Of a stretch of DNA of 64,000 bases, positions 15,703 through 24,461 are shown piece after piece (within the stretch, counting starts at the first letter, position 1; every line of letters starts with the position of its first letter). Below the pieces are notes generated by a model. The model saw only the letters and a program-made list of their open reading frames with translations. It searched no databases and had not been told where the DNA came from. Made by a program: the position numbers and the translations under genes. The stretch comes from Nitrincola tibetensis. GTDB lineage: Bacteria > Pseudomonadota > Gammaproteobacteria > Pseudomonadales > Balneatricaceae. The stretch is from the NCBI RefSeq assembly GCF_003284585.1, contig NZ_QKRX01000014.1, forward strand, positions 1 through 64,000. The letters are read 5' to 3'.

Positions 15703-16737
15703 ATGTCTGTTATTTTTAATCCCATCGAAACCTACCGTGACGATTTCACCTTTCGTAACACATCGAAAGCGATTAAGCGTTTCCCTTTCCCGTTTCCTGA
15801 AGACCAGTATATGTACTCAGTTAATATTGAACCGGCCTTAAAAGGTGAGACTGGAAGTGTGTTTGAGCATTGGTTTGATATTGACGAGCATTATCGTTCC
15901 GAGGTGGCGGAGCGAGCAAAGGTCTTAGAGAAGGATCCCGATCGTTGTTTAGTCATGCCACACATGGAGCTTGCAGCTTGGGATAGCTTAGCCTTGCTGA
16001 TGACGCATTTAGCAAGCGATTATCCAGAGTGGTTTGAGCTGCATCGATCGGGTGATCAATGGATCTGGGAGAATCATGCCTTGAACCTGCGGCAGGCATT
16101 TACCTATGGGGATGCCACGACCTTACCTTGCGAGCCCTTGGAGTATATCACGCGTCAAGTGCAGGGCGATTTTGCGATTCTTGACCAACGTGATAATAAC
16201 CTATGGATGGATGCGGGGATGGTCACAGGTCCTGCCGATTGGTCGATAAAGTTTGATGCGGGCATGAATTTTACCCAGTGGCATGCACCGGTTCCCATGG
16301 CGCATAAAATGGGCGTGTTTGATCGCGCACTTAAATACCTGATGAATATTCAGGTTGACCGACCTGTTCGCCGCTTGAACTGGACAATGACGGTCAATCC
16401 ACGTCTTGATACCTCGTCAGAAACCTATCACGAATGGGGGCATGAGCGCAGCTTAGTGACCTCTGAAAATATAGGTCAGATGGTTCACTTACGCGTTGAG
16501 TTACAGTTTTTGGCGCGCTTACCGCGCAGTCATGCCCTGATGTTCAGCATTCGAACCTATTTAATCCGTTTAGATGAGTTGGCAACACAGCCTGAGTGGG
16601 CGTGCCGCTTACACCGCGTGTTAAGAGATCTTCCAGATGAACTGGCCGATTACAAAGGGCTGAGTCAGTACCGAGCCTTGGTGGTCGATTGGCTTAAGTC
16701 CTACGATCCGGCTGAAAGTACCTGTTGTGCTGAATAA
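15703..16737 (+). CDS. Heme-dependent oxidative N-demethylase family protein (DUF3445), oxygenase of the DMA system
   Basis: A 344-residue DUF3445 protein, the catalytic heme component of dimethylamine monooxygenase-type systems. Typical segments are PFPFPEDQYMYSVNIEPAL, VMPHMELAAWDSL, LNWTMTVNPRLDTSSETYHEWG and VELQFLARLPRSHALMFSIRTY. It oxidatively demethylates dimethylamine to methylamine and formaldehyde using O2 and electrons from the upstream reductase. The ATG at 15703 follows GGAGAGAG; the longer frame from 15661 overlaps the reductase and has no site. A 90-bp gap separates it from the GcvT-like gene. Confidence 0.8.
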   Translation: MSVIFNPIETYRDDFTFRNTSKAIKRFPFPFPEDQYMYSVNIEPALKGETGSVFEHWFDIDEHYRSEVAERAKVLEKDPDRCLVMPHMELAAWDSLALLMTHLASDYPEWFELHRSGDQWIWENHALNLRQAFTYGDATTLPCEPLEYITRQVQGDFAILDQRDNNLWMDAGMVTGPADWSIKFDAGMNFTQWHAPVPMAHKMGVFDRALKYLMNIQVDRPVRRLNWTMTVNPRLDTSSETYHEWGHERSLVTSENIGQMVHLRVELQFLARLPRSHALMFSIRTYLIRLDELATQPEWACRLHRVLRDLPDELADYKGLSQYRALVVDWLKSYDPAESTCCAE

Positions 16738-16828
16738 GCATTATTGCTTTAGCACGAAATCAAGATTTTTTGAAATGGTTTGCTTACAAACGACTGACTT
16801 ATAAACGAACAGTATTGAGGTTTAAACG

Positions 16829-17959
16829 ATGGCAAATTCTTGGCGAATTTCGGCATTAGCCGATCGACATAGAGCGTTGGGTTCTAAATTGGAAGATTGG
16901 AATGGCATGGGCACCGCCTGGACCTATGATACGGACTTGGCGGATGCGCATGAAGCGATTCGCACACGCGCCGGTTTGATGGATGTATCGGGACTGAAAA
17001 AAGTACATTATGTGGGCCCTCACGCAGAATCCCTGTTGGAGTATGCAACGAGCCGCGATATTTCGAAGGTGTACCCAGGAAAGTCGGTCTACGCGACCTT
17101 TTTAAACGAAGCGGGTAAATTTGTTGACGACTGTGTGATTTACAGGACGGGCCCAAATGCGTTTATGGTGGTTCATGGTGCGGGCATTGGCCATGAGATG
17201 TTGGTTCGTTCCGCACAAGGACGACAAGTGGCGGTGTTGTTTGATGATGACCTCCATGATTTATCCTTACAAGGACCTTTAGCTGTCGAGTTGTTGGCAG
17301 AGTATGTTCCAGGAATACGTAACTTACCGTATTTCCATCATATGCAAACGCGTCTATTTGATTGCCCTGTGATGATTTCTCGCACCGGCTACACGGGCGA
17401 GCGCGGTTATGAGATTTTTTGTAAAGCAACCGATGCACCGCTGATTTGGGATACCTTGCTTGAAAAAGGCGCTGAATATGGCGTCCTTCCCTGTGCTTTT
17501 ACGGCACTGGATTGGTTGCGGGTCGAAAGCTATTTGTTGTTCTACCCCTACGACAACTCAGAAAAATATCCATTTGTTGATCAACCCGCTGGCGATACGC
17601 TCTGGGAGCTGGGCCTTGATTTTACGGTTTCTCCCACGAAGGGCGAGTTTCGGGGAGGCTCAGAGCACAGACGCTTGCAAGGTAAAGAGCGTTTTAAAAT
17701 CTTTGGTGTGTTACTGGATGCCAAGGTTGCCGCAGCCGAAGGTGATGCACTTTGGGCCGATGGTCGGCAAGTGGGGATTATTACCTGTGCCATGTATTCG
17801 CGTTTAACCGATCAGTCGATGGCGATTGCACGTCTGCATGTGCCTTATGCCGAGCAGGGTGTCCCTTTGGAGGTTCGAGGGAGTTTAAATGTGAATGCCA
17901 TCGCACATACGTTACCCTTTGATGATCCAGAAAAAACGAAGCGAACGGCAAAAGGCTGA
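16829..17959 (+). CDS. GcvT-family folate-binding demethylase-associated protein (DmmD-like)
   Basis: A 376-residue aminomethyltransferase-fold protein with LMDVSGLKKVHYVGPHA, LHDLSLQGPLAVELL, MISRTGYTGERGYEIFC and ALDWLRVESYLLFYPYD, the folate-pocket segments of GcvT relatives. Alone, without the rest of a glycine cleavage system, and placed beside the dimethylamine monooxygenase genes, it fits the DmmD-like component thought to pass the released C1 unit to tetrahydrofolate. A DmdA-like demethylase or another methyl-transfer role cannot be excluded. A 20-bp palindromic hairpin follows. Confidence 0.75.
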   Translation: MANSWRISALADRHRALGSKLEDWNGMGTAWTYDTDLADAHEAIRTRAGLMDVSGLKKVHYVGPHAESLLEYATSRDISKVYPGKSVYATFLNEAGKFVDDCVIYRTGPNAFMVVHGAGIGHEMLVRSAQGRQVAVLFDDDLHDLSLQGPLAVELLAEYVPGIRNLPYFHHMQTRLFDCPVMISRTGYTGERGYEIFCKATDAPLIWDTLLEKGAEYGVLPCAFTALDWLRVESYLLFYPYDNSEKYPFVDQPAGDTLWELGLDFTVSPTKGEFRGGSEHRRLQGKERFKIFGVLLDAKVAAAEGDALWADGRQVGIITCAMYSRLTDQSMAIARLHVPYAEQGVPLEVRGSLNVNAIAHTLPFDDPEKTKRTAKG

Positions 17960-17979
17960 GCCGTTGCTGATTGACTCTT

Positions 17980-17999
17980 AACCCCTTATATAAGGGGTT
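17980..17999 (+). terminator. Hairpin after the GcvT-like gene
   Basis: AACCCCTTATATAAGGGGTT is a perfect 20-bp palindrome between the GcvT-like gene and the SMR gene. It lacks a T-run, so it may only partially terminate or may stabilise the upstream message. Confidence 0.5.
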
Positions 18000-18040
18000 C
18001 ATTCGTTTGGAACAGCGCAAGATAATCAATAGGAGGTCAA

Positions 18041-18367
18041 ATGACCGGATGGTGGTTTCTAATGTTGGCAGGCATCAGTGAGATTTGCTATGCGGCTGCA
18101 ATTCCGAAAACAGAAGGCTTTACACGCCTTTGGCCTTCACTTTATTGCATTTTCTTTATCTGTCTGAGTATGTACTTATTGGCCTTGTCGGTTCGGACGG
18201 TTCCAATAGGGACGGCCTATGCGGTCTGGGTCGGGATAGGGGCCATTGGTACGGCGATTTACGGTATGGCTGTGCTGGGAGAGGCTGCAACCTTTGCTAA
18301 GATGTTTTGCTTGCTGATGATTACTATGGGCATCGTCGGGTTGAAATTCTTTTCCCCGGTTCATTGA
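18041..18367 (+). CDS. SMR-family cation exporter, Gdx/SugE-like
   Basis: A 108-residue protein with four membrane helices and the essential glutamate of small multidrug resistance transporters (AGISEICYA, Glu14). It also has the TAYAVWVGIGAIG signature and the C-terminal ITMGIVGLKFF. The sequence is nearest to the SugE/Gdx subtype, which exports guanidinium, but EICYAAAIPK departs from the usual EVVWAVGLKYT, so the pocket may differ. AGGAGG precedes the start. It follows the dimethylamine genes on the same strand and could export a methylated amine or another small cation; that link is inference. Confidence 0.85.
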   Translation: MTGWWFLMLAGISEICYAAAIPKTEGFTRLWPSLYCIFFICLSMYLLALSVRTVPIGTAYAVWVGIGAIGTAIYGMAVLGEAATFAKMFCLLMITMGIVGLKFFSPVH

Positions 18368-18386
18368 ATAAAACCTGTTTACCTCG

Positions 18387-18418
18387 AAAGACCTTTAGCC
18401 TGCGGGCTCAAGGTCTTT
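18387..18418. terminator. Bidirectional terminator
   Basis: AAAGACCTT and AAGGTCTTT pair around an inner AGCC/GGCT stem, with A- and T-rich ends on both sides. It serves the convergent SMR and chemoreceptor genes and overlaps the chemoreceptor stop codon. Confidence 0.8.
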
Positions 18419-20212
18419 TAATTGGTTAACTCCCTTGTCGAATGACCAATTAGGATCGTTAAAGCTTTGTCCTAGCCAAGTGTTTAGTAACACTTGATAC
18501 TCTTTGCTTTGACGATAATCATGAATAAAACCATTGATTCGTTTGAGCAAACCATAGCTGCTTGGATGATTGGCAACGGCCGCACAATAGAACCAGAGTC
18601 CTGAACTAATATTGCCGGGAATGACTTCAATTTTTCCACGCCATGGGCTGGTTTCCCCTTTACAGGCCCAGTAATAGATGGGGAGGTCAACGGCAAAGGC
18701 ATCGACTACGCCTTGGGCTAGGCAGTCATGAATGAGGCCTTGATCGTTATAGGCCAATAGGTTTGAAAGCTCAACACGCCCGCCAGGTTTGCTGCGATTG
18801 GCTTGCCAGCGCAAGCCTTGTTCTTCCAGAACCGAAATGGCGGCTGGGTCATTAATACACCCTAAAACCTTTCCCTTTAAATCTTGCAGAGACTTAATCC
18901 GATCATCACCGGAGCGTTTGGCCAACACATAGGGTAAGAATACATAAGGATCTGAAAAGGCGACACTGTCATAGCCGGGCATTGGTGGTAGTGCGCTCCA
19001 GACAAGATCAACTTCAGCATCTCGTCGATTCGGACCGGCTTCCAATAACTCCAGACAACGATCCCACGGGTATTCAACAAACACACACTTGACCCCCAAG
19101 GATTTAGCAAAGGCTTGGGCTAAATCTGCATCCAACCCTTTTAAGGGTTGGCCGGGAGCATCTCTAAACGACACACCTATAAATTGAGGTTCAATGGCGA
19201 TGCGTATTTCACGTTTTTTGAGAATGGACTCTAATCGATCAAACTTGGGATCTGCTTGGATTTTTTCTTCATTGAGTAAGCGTTGGGAAAGCGCCTGTTG
19301 TTCCGATAACTGCGTTTTTGAATAAACGGATTGCATGTCTTTAAGCAGGCCTTGGCTCCATTGAATTCGGTTGCGTAAGTGCTTATCGGCCGCCACTCCA
19401 ATACTGAGCCCGCTGTCAATGATGCGGTTATTGGCTTCGATTTCGCCAATGTAATTGCTCATGGCATCAAACAATTGGTGTAGAGTGGTTAAGGATTGTG
19501 CAACACCTTGGCTGAGTTCATTCAGACGTGATTCCGAACTTGCAAGCAGTCGGTTAAGTTGATCTCTCAGTTGGCTCAAATCCATTTCAGCATAGGCTTG
19601 CCGGGCATTCTCTTGAGTACGAAGCGCAAGGTTTCGGATTTCGTGAGCGACAACGGCGAAGCCTTTGCCCGACTCTCCAGCATGAGCCGCTTCGATAGCC
19701 GCATTCAGGGACAGGAGTTGAACCGTTCGACCGATGCTGTCGATGTCATCAATTACTGAGCGCGACGCTTCAGTTCGTTCTTGTATGGCCACCATGAGCT
19801 CGGAAAGCTCATTGGTAAAAAAATGGTGAGTCTGGTCAAGCTCTTGCTTCATTTCAATGCGGATATTGTCTGCACTCTTGCTGCTATCCAATAAAAAACC
19901 GCGTGTATGGGATAAAAAGGTCAGTTGCTCTTGGGTTCGTGATGCAATTTCAGAAAAGGTATTTTCAATTTGAGCGAGAGCCTTTTGTGCATGCGACTGC
20001 AAACCCGACAGTCGTTTAAGGAGATCTGGTGCAGGATTTGCAGCCAATGCCGTATTTGAGTGCGCTTGAGACTGGGTTAAACGGTCATAAAGATAGGCCG
20101 GCATTTGTCCATTTTCGAGTTGCAGAGCCTTCTCAATATCACCTGCTAATAGGGCTGTTTTCCATTCGTCAGCGTCGCTTGAACGTGAGTTTCGAAACGT
20201 AAATAAAGGCAT
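18395..20212 (-). CDS. Membrane-less chemoreceptor fused to a type 3 solute-binding domain
   Basis: A 605-residue protein with no signal peptide or membrane helix. The N-terminal half is a methyl-accepting chemotaxis signalling hairpin. Its tip (about 159-200) has TVQLLSLNAAIEAAHAGESG and FAVVAHEIRNLA. Residues about 330-590 form a SBP_bac_3 domain (EIRIAIEPQFIGVSF, FSDPYVFLPYVLAKR, LGCINDPAAISVLEEQG), normally periplasmic. The whole protein should be cytosolic and sense an internal metabolite. I chose ATG 20212 (GGAGG upstream); an in-frame ATG at 20263 has no good site. It sits between the dimethylamine genes and tdm, suggesting metabolism-linked chemotaxis towards methylated amines. Confidence 0.8.
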   Translation of the reverse strand: MPLFTFRNSRSSDADEWKTALLAGDIEKALQLENGQMPAYLYDRLTQSQAHSNTALAANPAPDLLKRLSGLQSHAQKALAQIENTFSEIASRTQEQLTFLSHTRGFLLDSSKSADNIRIEMKQELDQTHHFFTNELSELMVAIQERTEASRSVIDDIDSIGRTVQLLSLNAAIEAAHAGESGKGFAVVAHEIRNLALRTQENARQAYAEMDLSQLRDQLNRLLASSESRLNELSQGVAQSLTTLHQLFDAMSNYIGEIEANNRIIDSGLSIGVAADKHLRNRIQWSQGLLKDMQSVYSKTQLSEQQALSQRLLNEEKIQADPKFDRLESILKKREIRIAIEPQFIGVSFRDAPGQPLKGLDADLAQAFAKSLGVKCVFVEYPWDRCLELLEAGPNRRDAEVDLVWSALPPMPGYDSVAFSDPYVFLPYVLAKRSGDDRIKSLQDLKGKVLGCINDPAAISVLEEQGLRWQANRSKPGGRVELSNLLAYNDQGLIHDCLAQGVVDAFAVDLPIYYWACKGETSPWRGKIEVIPGNISSGLWFYCAAVANHPSSYGLLKRINGFIHDYRQSKEYQVLLNTWLGQSFNDPNWSFDKGVNQLKDLEPAG

Positions 20213-20339
20213 ATTGACCCTCCAGCAATCTGAATGCACAGATTTATGCAGGTTATATGCCATATCACTAAAATAAAAGCAGGAGGCTCAGCTGACGTCC
20301 TTGTCTATTGAGTGTTCGCAGATGCACACGTATCTGTGG

Positions 20340-22664
20340 CTAGCTGCGCACACGTGTTTTGTCGGGATCATAAAAAATGGGTGCACAAACTTCGACATCT
20401 AAGCGTTTTTGGTGCCCATCAAGCTTGCCTAACTGTAAAGGCGTGCCGAGTGTGCAGTATCGAACATCAAGGCGGCAGAGTGCGATATTTTGGCCTGTAA
20501 TTGGGGAACGGGTCGCGCTAGTAACGGCCCCCACCTGTGCTCGCCCTTGATAGACGGGGTCTCCATGATGAGCCGGTTCGTTGCCTTGGATACGCAAGCC
20601 CATGAGTTTGTGTTGAGGGTGAGCTTTGCGCTCAAGTAAGGCATCTCGGCCAATAAATTCATCTTGCTTTGATTTTAAGGGGACGCAAAAACCAATGCCT
20701 GCTGTAAAGGGGTCGGTTTGATCACAAAACTCATAACCTGCGAATACAAGTCCGGCCTCAATGCGCAGCATGTCCAACGCCTCCAAGCCCAATGGCACAA
20801 GCCCTAGGTGTTTTCCTTTTTCCCAAAGTTGAGTCCACAGGACTGAGGCATCATCTGGATGACACCAAATTTCATACCCCAACTCTCCTGTATAACCAGT
20901 TCGGGTGATCATGAGGGGGCAGCCGTTGTAGTCATTTAAGCGTCCTATCGTCAGTCTAAACCAGCCCAGCTCTGCCACCGACGGTTGTGTCGCGGGGGTC
21001 CAAATCAGTTGCGTTAAGAGTTCTCGGCTCAATGGACCCTGTACGGCAAGGTTATGAATTTGATCCGTCGCCGATTTAATCCAAACTTTCATGTTGAGTT
21101 TAGCGGCTTGCTCCCTTAGCCAGATGCCGGCATAGTCCTCACCGCAAATCCAACGAAAATTATCAGGGCCCAAACGCAAGAGGGTGCCATCATCCAGCAT
21201 GCCCCCATGTTCATAGCACATGGCCGAATACACCACCTGACCCACGGCAAGTTTACGAATATCTCGGGTTAAACAGTAGTTGAGCAAGGCTTCTGCATCT
21301 GGTCCCAAGATATCAAACTTGCGTAAAGCGGACAGATCCATCACGGCGACTCGCTCTCGGCAGCCGTAGTATTCTTGCAGGCTCCCGTAGCCGTTAAAGT
21401 GGGTTGGCAGCCACCAGCCCCTGTATTCAGTAAAGTGTTGTGTCAGGGCAGACAGGTGAGGGTAAAAACCACTCTTGCGAGTGAGGACGGGTTCTGAGTT
21501 AGGTAGCGTGCGTGTGGTCATAGCGGGACTAAAATGCTCCTGTGCAGAATAAAGACGAATGTGAATGTCCGTTGGCAGCCAGCCATTGGCAGGGTCTATG
21601 TCATCGGGACAGGAGGTGCTGACACAGAGCAGGTCTTTGAGCGCGCGCAGCAGCACGTAATCACCCGGTCTGGACCATGGCTCATCCAACGTCATTTGTT
21701 GATGTTCATTAATCTGGGTGTTGAAGAAAAAGTTAATGGCTGGCCAGCCCGGTTTAGAGGCAACGCCAAAGGGTTGAAGTGCATGGCTGATGTTGTCGCT
21801 GCAATTATCGTGGCCCATGTAGCCCATGCTCTCGTAATAGCGCGCAGTGCAGGCTAGGGCAAACGAGTCGTGGCGTCCTACTGTGTCTTGAATCACTTCC
21901 AGCATGGGTTGCATTTGTTGATCAAAAAATTTACTGAAAAGTCCAGGCCCCGGGTAGGCGTGACTGTTGAGTGTTCGAGTCACAGTAGGGTCTAGTTCTA
22001 TGTATTGCCCCTGATTGAGGGCGTTGAAATCAAAGGCAACGAAGTCAGAGCATTGACGCCCAGCCACATCGATGACTTGTATATACTCTCCCGCTTTGAC
22101 TGTGTAGGCCTTTGCGGTTCCAGGGTGCAGCGTAAACTCATTCACCACCTTGCCTAAAGGAGCTGGCAAGATTGGGCGCTCGTTTGCATCTGACCGAATC
22201 AGCGTGAGGGCCAGTTCGCTGGAACGTACCTGCGAGTCAACTGGGGTTTTGCAGTAAGGGATGCTCAGCACAATCCACACTTTGCAGGGTGCCGTTAAAC
22301 TCATCTGGTGACCTGCTGGTAGCTCTTCAGCCCAGAGGTTAGCAGAGCAGGGCGGTGGATTGGATAATTGGATCAGTGTTTTTAAGGCATCTGGGCATTC
22401 TGTGTGTGTTGAAAGGGCTTGACCTAAGGTATTTTCTTGAGCTTTTTGCAAGAGCCCTAGGCTATCCAGCGCACATTGGCCTTGTTCATTCAACGCTAGG
22501 ATGTCGGCTTGTTGGTTGCCTTCAACATTAACAATCAACAGCTGATCACTGGCCTCCAGTAATAGAATGCGAAGTTTGCCTGGTAAAAGACTGTCGGTGT
22601 GTACCCGAGACGATCTTGCGAAGAGAGCGGGCTCATGAGGTTGGGTGGCAAGAGGGTTTTTCAT
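20340..22664 (-). CDS. tdm: Trimethylamine N-oxide demethylase (Tdm)
   Basis: A 774-residue protein with the two-domain build of TMAO demethylase. A DUF1989 region (about 190-360) carries the likely zinc cysteines (LACTARYYES, HDNCSDN, LLCVSTSC). A GcvT-like tetrahydrofolate domain (about 390-770) contains LMITRTGYTGELGYEIWC and ALDMLRIEAGLVFAGYEF. Tdm cleaves TMAO to dimethylamine and formaldehyde, and the folate domain captures the latter. The first 170 residues resemble a degenerate second DUF1989 copy. The tmm gene lies 73 bp upstream on the same strand, making a TMA to TMAO to DMA unit. A DUF1989-GcvT fusion of other function is the alternative, but the context argues against it. Confidence 0.88.
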   Translation of the reverse strand: MKNPLATQPHEPALFARSSRVHTDSLLPGKLRILLLEASDQLLIVNVEGNQQADILALNEQGQCALDSLGLLQKAQENTLGQALSTHTECPDALKTLIQLSNPPPCSANLWAEELPAGHQMSLTAPCKVWIVLSIPYCKTPVDSQVRSSELALTLIRSDANERPILPAPLGKVVNEFTLHPGTAKAYTVKAGEYIQVIDVAGRQCSDFVAFDFNALNQGQYIELDPTVTRTLNSHAYPGPGLFSKFFDQQMQPMLEVIQDTVGRHDSFALACTARYYESMGYMGHDNCSDNISHALQPFGVASKPGWPAINFFFNTQINEHQQMTLDEPWSRPGDYVLLRALKDLLCVSTSCPDDIDPANGWLPTDIHIRLYSAQEHFSPAMTTRTLPNSEPVLTRKSGFYPHLSALTQHFTEYRGWWLPTHFNGYGSLQEYYGCRERVAVMDLSALRKFDILGPDAEALLNYCLTRDIRKLAVGQVVYSAMCYEHGGMLDDGTLLRLGPDNFRWICGEDYAGIWLREQAAKLNMKVWIKSATDQIHNLAVQGPLSRELLTQLIWTPATQPSVAELGWFRLTIGRLNDYNGCPLMITRTGYTGELGYEIWCHPDDASVLWTQLWEKGKHLGLVPLGLEALDMLRIEAGLVFAGYEFCDQTDPFTAGIGFCVPLKSKQDEFIGRDALLERKAHPQHKLMGLRIQGNEPAHHGDPVYQGRAQVGAVTSATRSPITGQNIALCRLDVRYCTLGTPLQLGKLDGHQKRLDVEVCAPIFYDPDKTRVRS

Positions 22665-22737
22665 ATTGAAATCCTGATTTCAATGACGCTGCTTTGTCGG
22701 ATGGATTATCCCTCGACAAAGTCAGCATTGACCTATG

Positions 22738-24105
22738 TTAGCTTGCCGACTTTAAGGGGACTGAGTCGGTTTTTAGGTAGGCTTCCAGTGAATCATCGAG
22801 TGCCTCAAGCCAAGGTGTGTGATGGGCTGTGGCCTGGGTACCCGTCATGAGGGATCGGTAGGTTTTATTTCGATAGCCCATGATGTCTTCGTATTTGTCT
22901 TTCTTCCACTGCAGAAAGGTTTTGTTGACAGCCGAGATGTCGAAGCTGGGATAGTCGGTGGCATCAATTAAGGCTTGAATATAGCTGCCTTGGAACTCAA
23001 ACATTTCTTGTGCGGTTTCTAAGGTTTCCTCTTTGGCTCGCCAGGCTAAATTATCGGCGATCATCTCCTCTTTGCTGGGTAGGGCGATACGCCCTAAGAT
23101 GACATCCCGCGCATACCATGCTTGGGCGTCAAACATATTGAAGGAGTACCATTGATCCTGCATGCCCAAATAGAGAAACTGCGGGTTGTCTTCCCAAAAA
23201 ATACCCTTGTAGAGTTTTAATGGCCAAAGCCGGTTGTTGGTTTTTAAGCTAAGCTCATCTCCTAAAAATGGAAAATGGTGCTTATAACCGGTGCAGAGAA
23301 TAATGGCATCAATCGTTTTATGGCTGCCATCGCTAAACCAGACTTGATCTCTTTCAACAAGATCAATAAGCGGTTTTTCTTCCCAGTTATCCGGCCATTT
23401 ATAGCCCATGGGGGCGCTGCGATAACAGCTGGTGATTGAGCGTGCACCGTATTTGTAACACTGAGACCCTATGTCTTCAGCTGAATAGCTGCTGCCAACC
23501 ACTAGGATATCTTTATCTTTGAACTCAAGCGCATCTCTAAAGTCATGGGCATGAAGAATACGACCACCAAAGGCTTCAAACCCTTTAAAGTAGGGGACAT
23601 TTGGCGTTGAAAAATGGCCGCAGGCGTTGACTATATAGTCAAAGGTTTCTGAGTAAACACGATCCTCAGTATGGTCGTGAGCGGTGAGTGTAAAGGTCTT
23701 GGATGCGTCATCATACGTGACCTGTCTGACGACGGTATTGAAGCGTATATAGTCTCGGACACCGGCTTTTTCGACACGGCCTTTGATATAGTCCCACAAA
23801 ACTTCACGCGGGGGATAAGAGCCAATTGGCCCGCCAAAATGCTCATCAAAGGTATAATCGGCAAACTCTAGGCACTCTTTAGGGCCGTTTGACCATAAAT
23901 AGCGGTACATGCTGCCATGAACGGGTTCGCCATTCTCATCAATTCCCGTTCTCCAAGTATAGTTCCACATACCGCCCCAATCCGTCTGCTTTTCAAAACA
24001 GACTAACTCCGGAATGTCTGCCCCCTGGCTGGCAGCAGATTGAAAGGCTCGCAGTTGTGCAAGACCGCAAGGGCCAGCGCCTATAATCGCGACACGTCTA
24101 CTCAT
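22738..24105 (-). CDS. tmm: Trimethylamine monooxygenase (flavin-containing, Tmm)
   Basis: A 455-residue bacterial flavin-containing monooxygenase: FAD motif GAGPCG near residue 10, family motif [11 protein letters not shown] near 170, NADPH motif [11 protein letters not shown] near 190, and the C-terminal [10 protein letters not shown]. The Tmm-like blocks [14 protein letters not shown] and [20 protein letters not shown] support oxidation of trimethylamine to TMAO with NADPH and O2. I chose ATG 24105 because GGAGAG lies just upstream. It heads the tmm-tdm unit and diverges from a histidine kinase gene across about 360 bp. Confidence 0.93.
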   Translation of the reverse strand: MSRRVAIIGAGPCGLAQLRAFQSAASQGADIPELVCFEKQTDWGGMWNYTWRTGIDENGEPVHGSMYRYLWSNGPKECLEFADYTFDEHFGGPIGSYPPREVLWDYIKGRVEKAGVRDYIRFNTVVRQVTYDDASKTFTLTAHDHTEDRVYSETFDYIVNACGHFSTPNVPYFKGFEAFGGRILHAHDFRDALEFKDKDILVVGSSYSAEDIGSQCYKYGARSITSCYRSAPMGYKWPDNWEEKPLIDLVERDQVWFSDGSHKTIDAIILCTGYKHHFPFLGDELSLKTNNRLWPLKLYKGIFWEDNPQFLYLGMQDQWYSFNMFDAQAWYARDVILGRIALPSKEEMIADNLAWRAKEETLETAQEMFEFQGSYIQALIDATDYPSFDISAVNKTFLQWKKDKYEDIMGYRNKTYRSLMTGTQATAHHTPWLEALDDSLEAYLKTDSVPLKSAS

Positions 24106-24141
24106 GTTGCTCTCCAATCGTTTTAACTTAGATGATTTCAA

Positions 24142-24461
24142 ACATAAGCTCGATCCTAACTCGGTCTTGGGTCGCTGAAACTCTCCTGTTGTGGCTATCC
24201 CCTTTGAGATATAGCCCTACAAAATGGCCCTGTGGCACTATCTCAAGGCATCGAAGACACGCTTGCTCTGTTTAAGTGCGGCAAGGTTGGCATCTAAGAT
24301 GGAAGAATATGAGCTAGGGTGACATAGATGATTTTTTACTGTAAAGAAACTAAGTTTCTTAAGGGTTTGGGTTAAACTCGCTAAAACTCAGCTGAGATCG
24401 GCCCCTAAGGGCATAGAAATTGCTACTTCCTATGACTGTTTAAGCAAGAGTCGAGGTTAGG
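24142..24461. promoter_or_regulatory. Divergent promoter region of tmm and the NarX/NarL-like genes
   Basis: No gene is seen in about 320 bp. A palindrome with 8-bp arms (AAGAAACT-A-AGTTTCTT, 24344-24360) lies roughly in the middle and could be an operator. TTCCTATGA at 24427-24435 matches the core of the repeat upstream of the dimethylamine genes. Confidence 0.5.

Noticed and set aside
18395-20263. Reading the chemoreceptor from 20263 to find a signal peptide or membrane segment
   Set aside because: The extra residues (MAYNLHKSVHSDCWRVN) are not hydrophobic. GGAGG supports the start at 20212.
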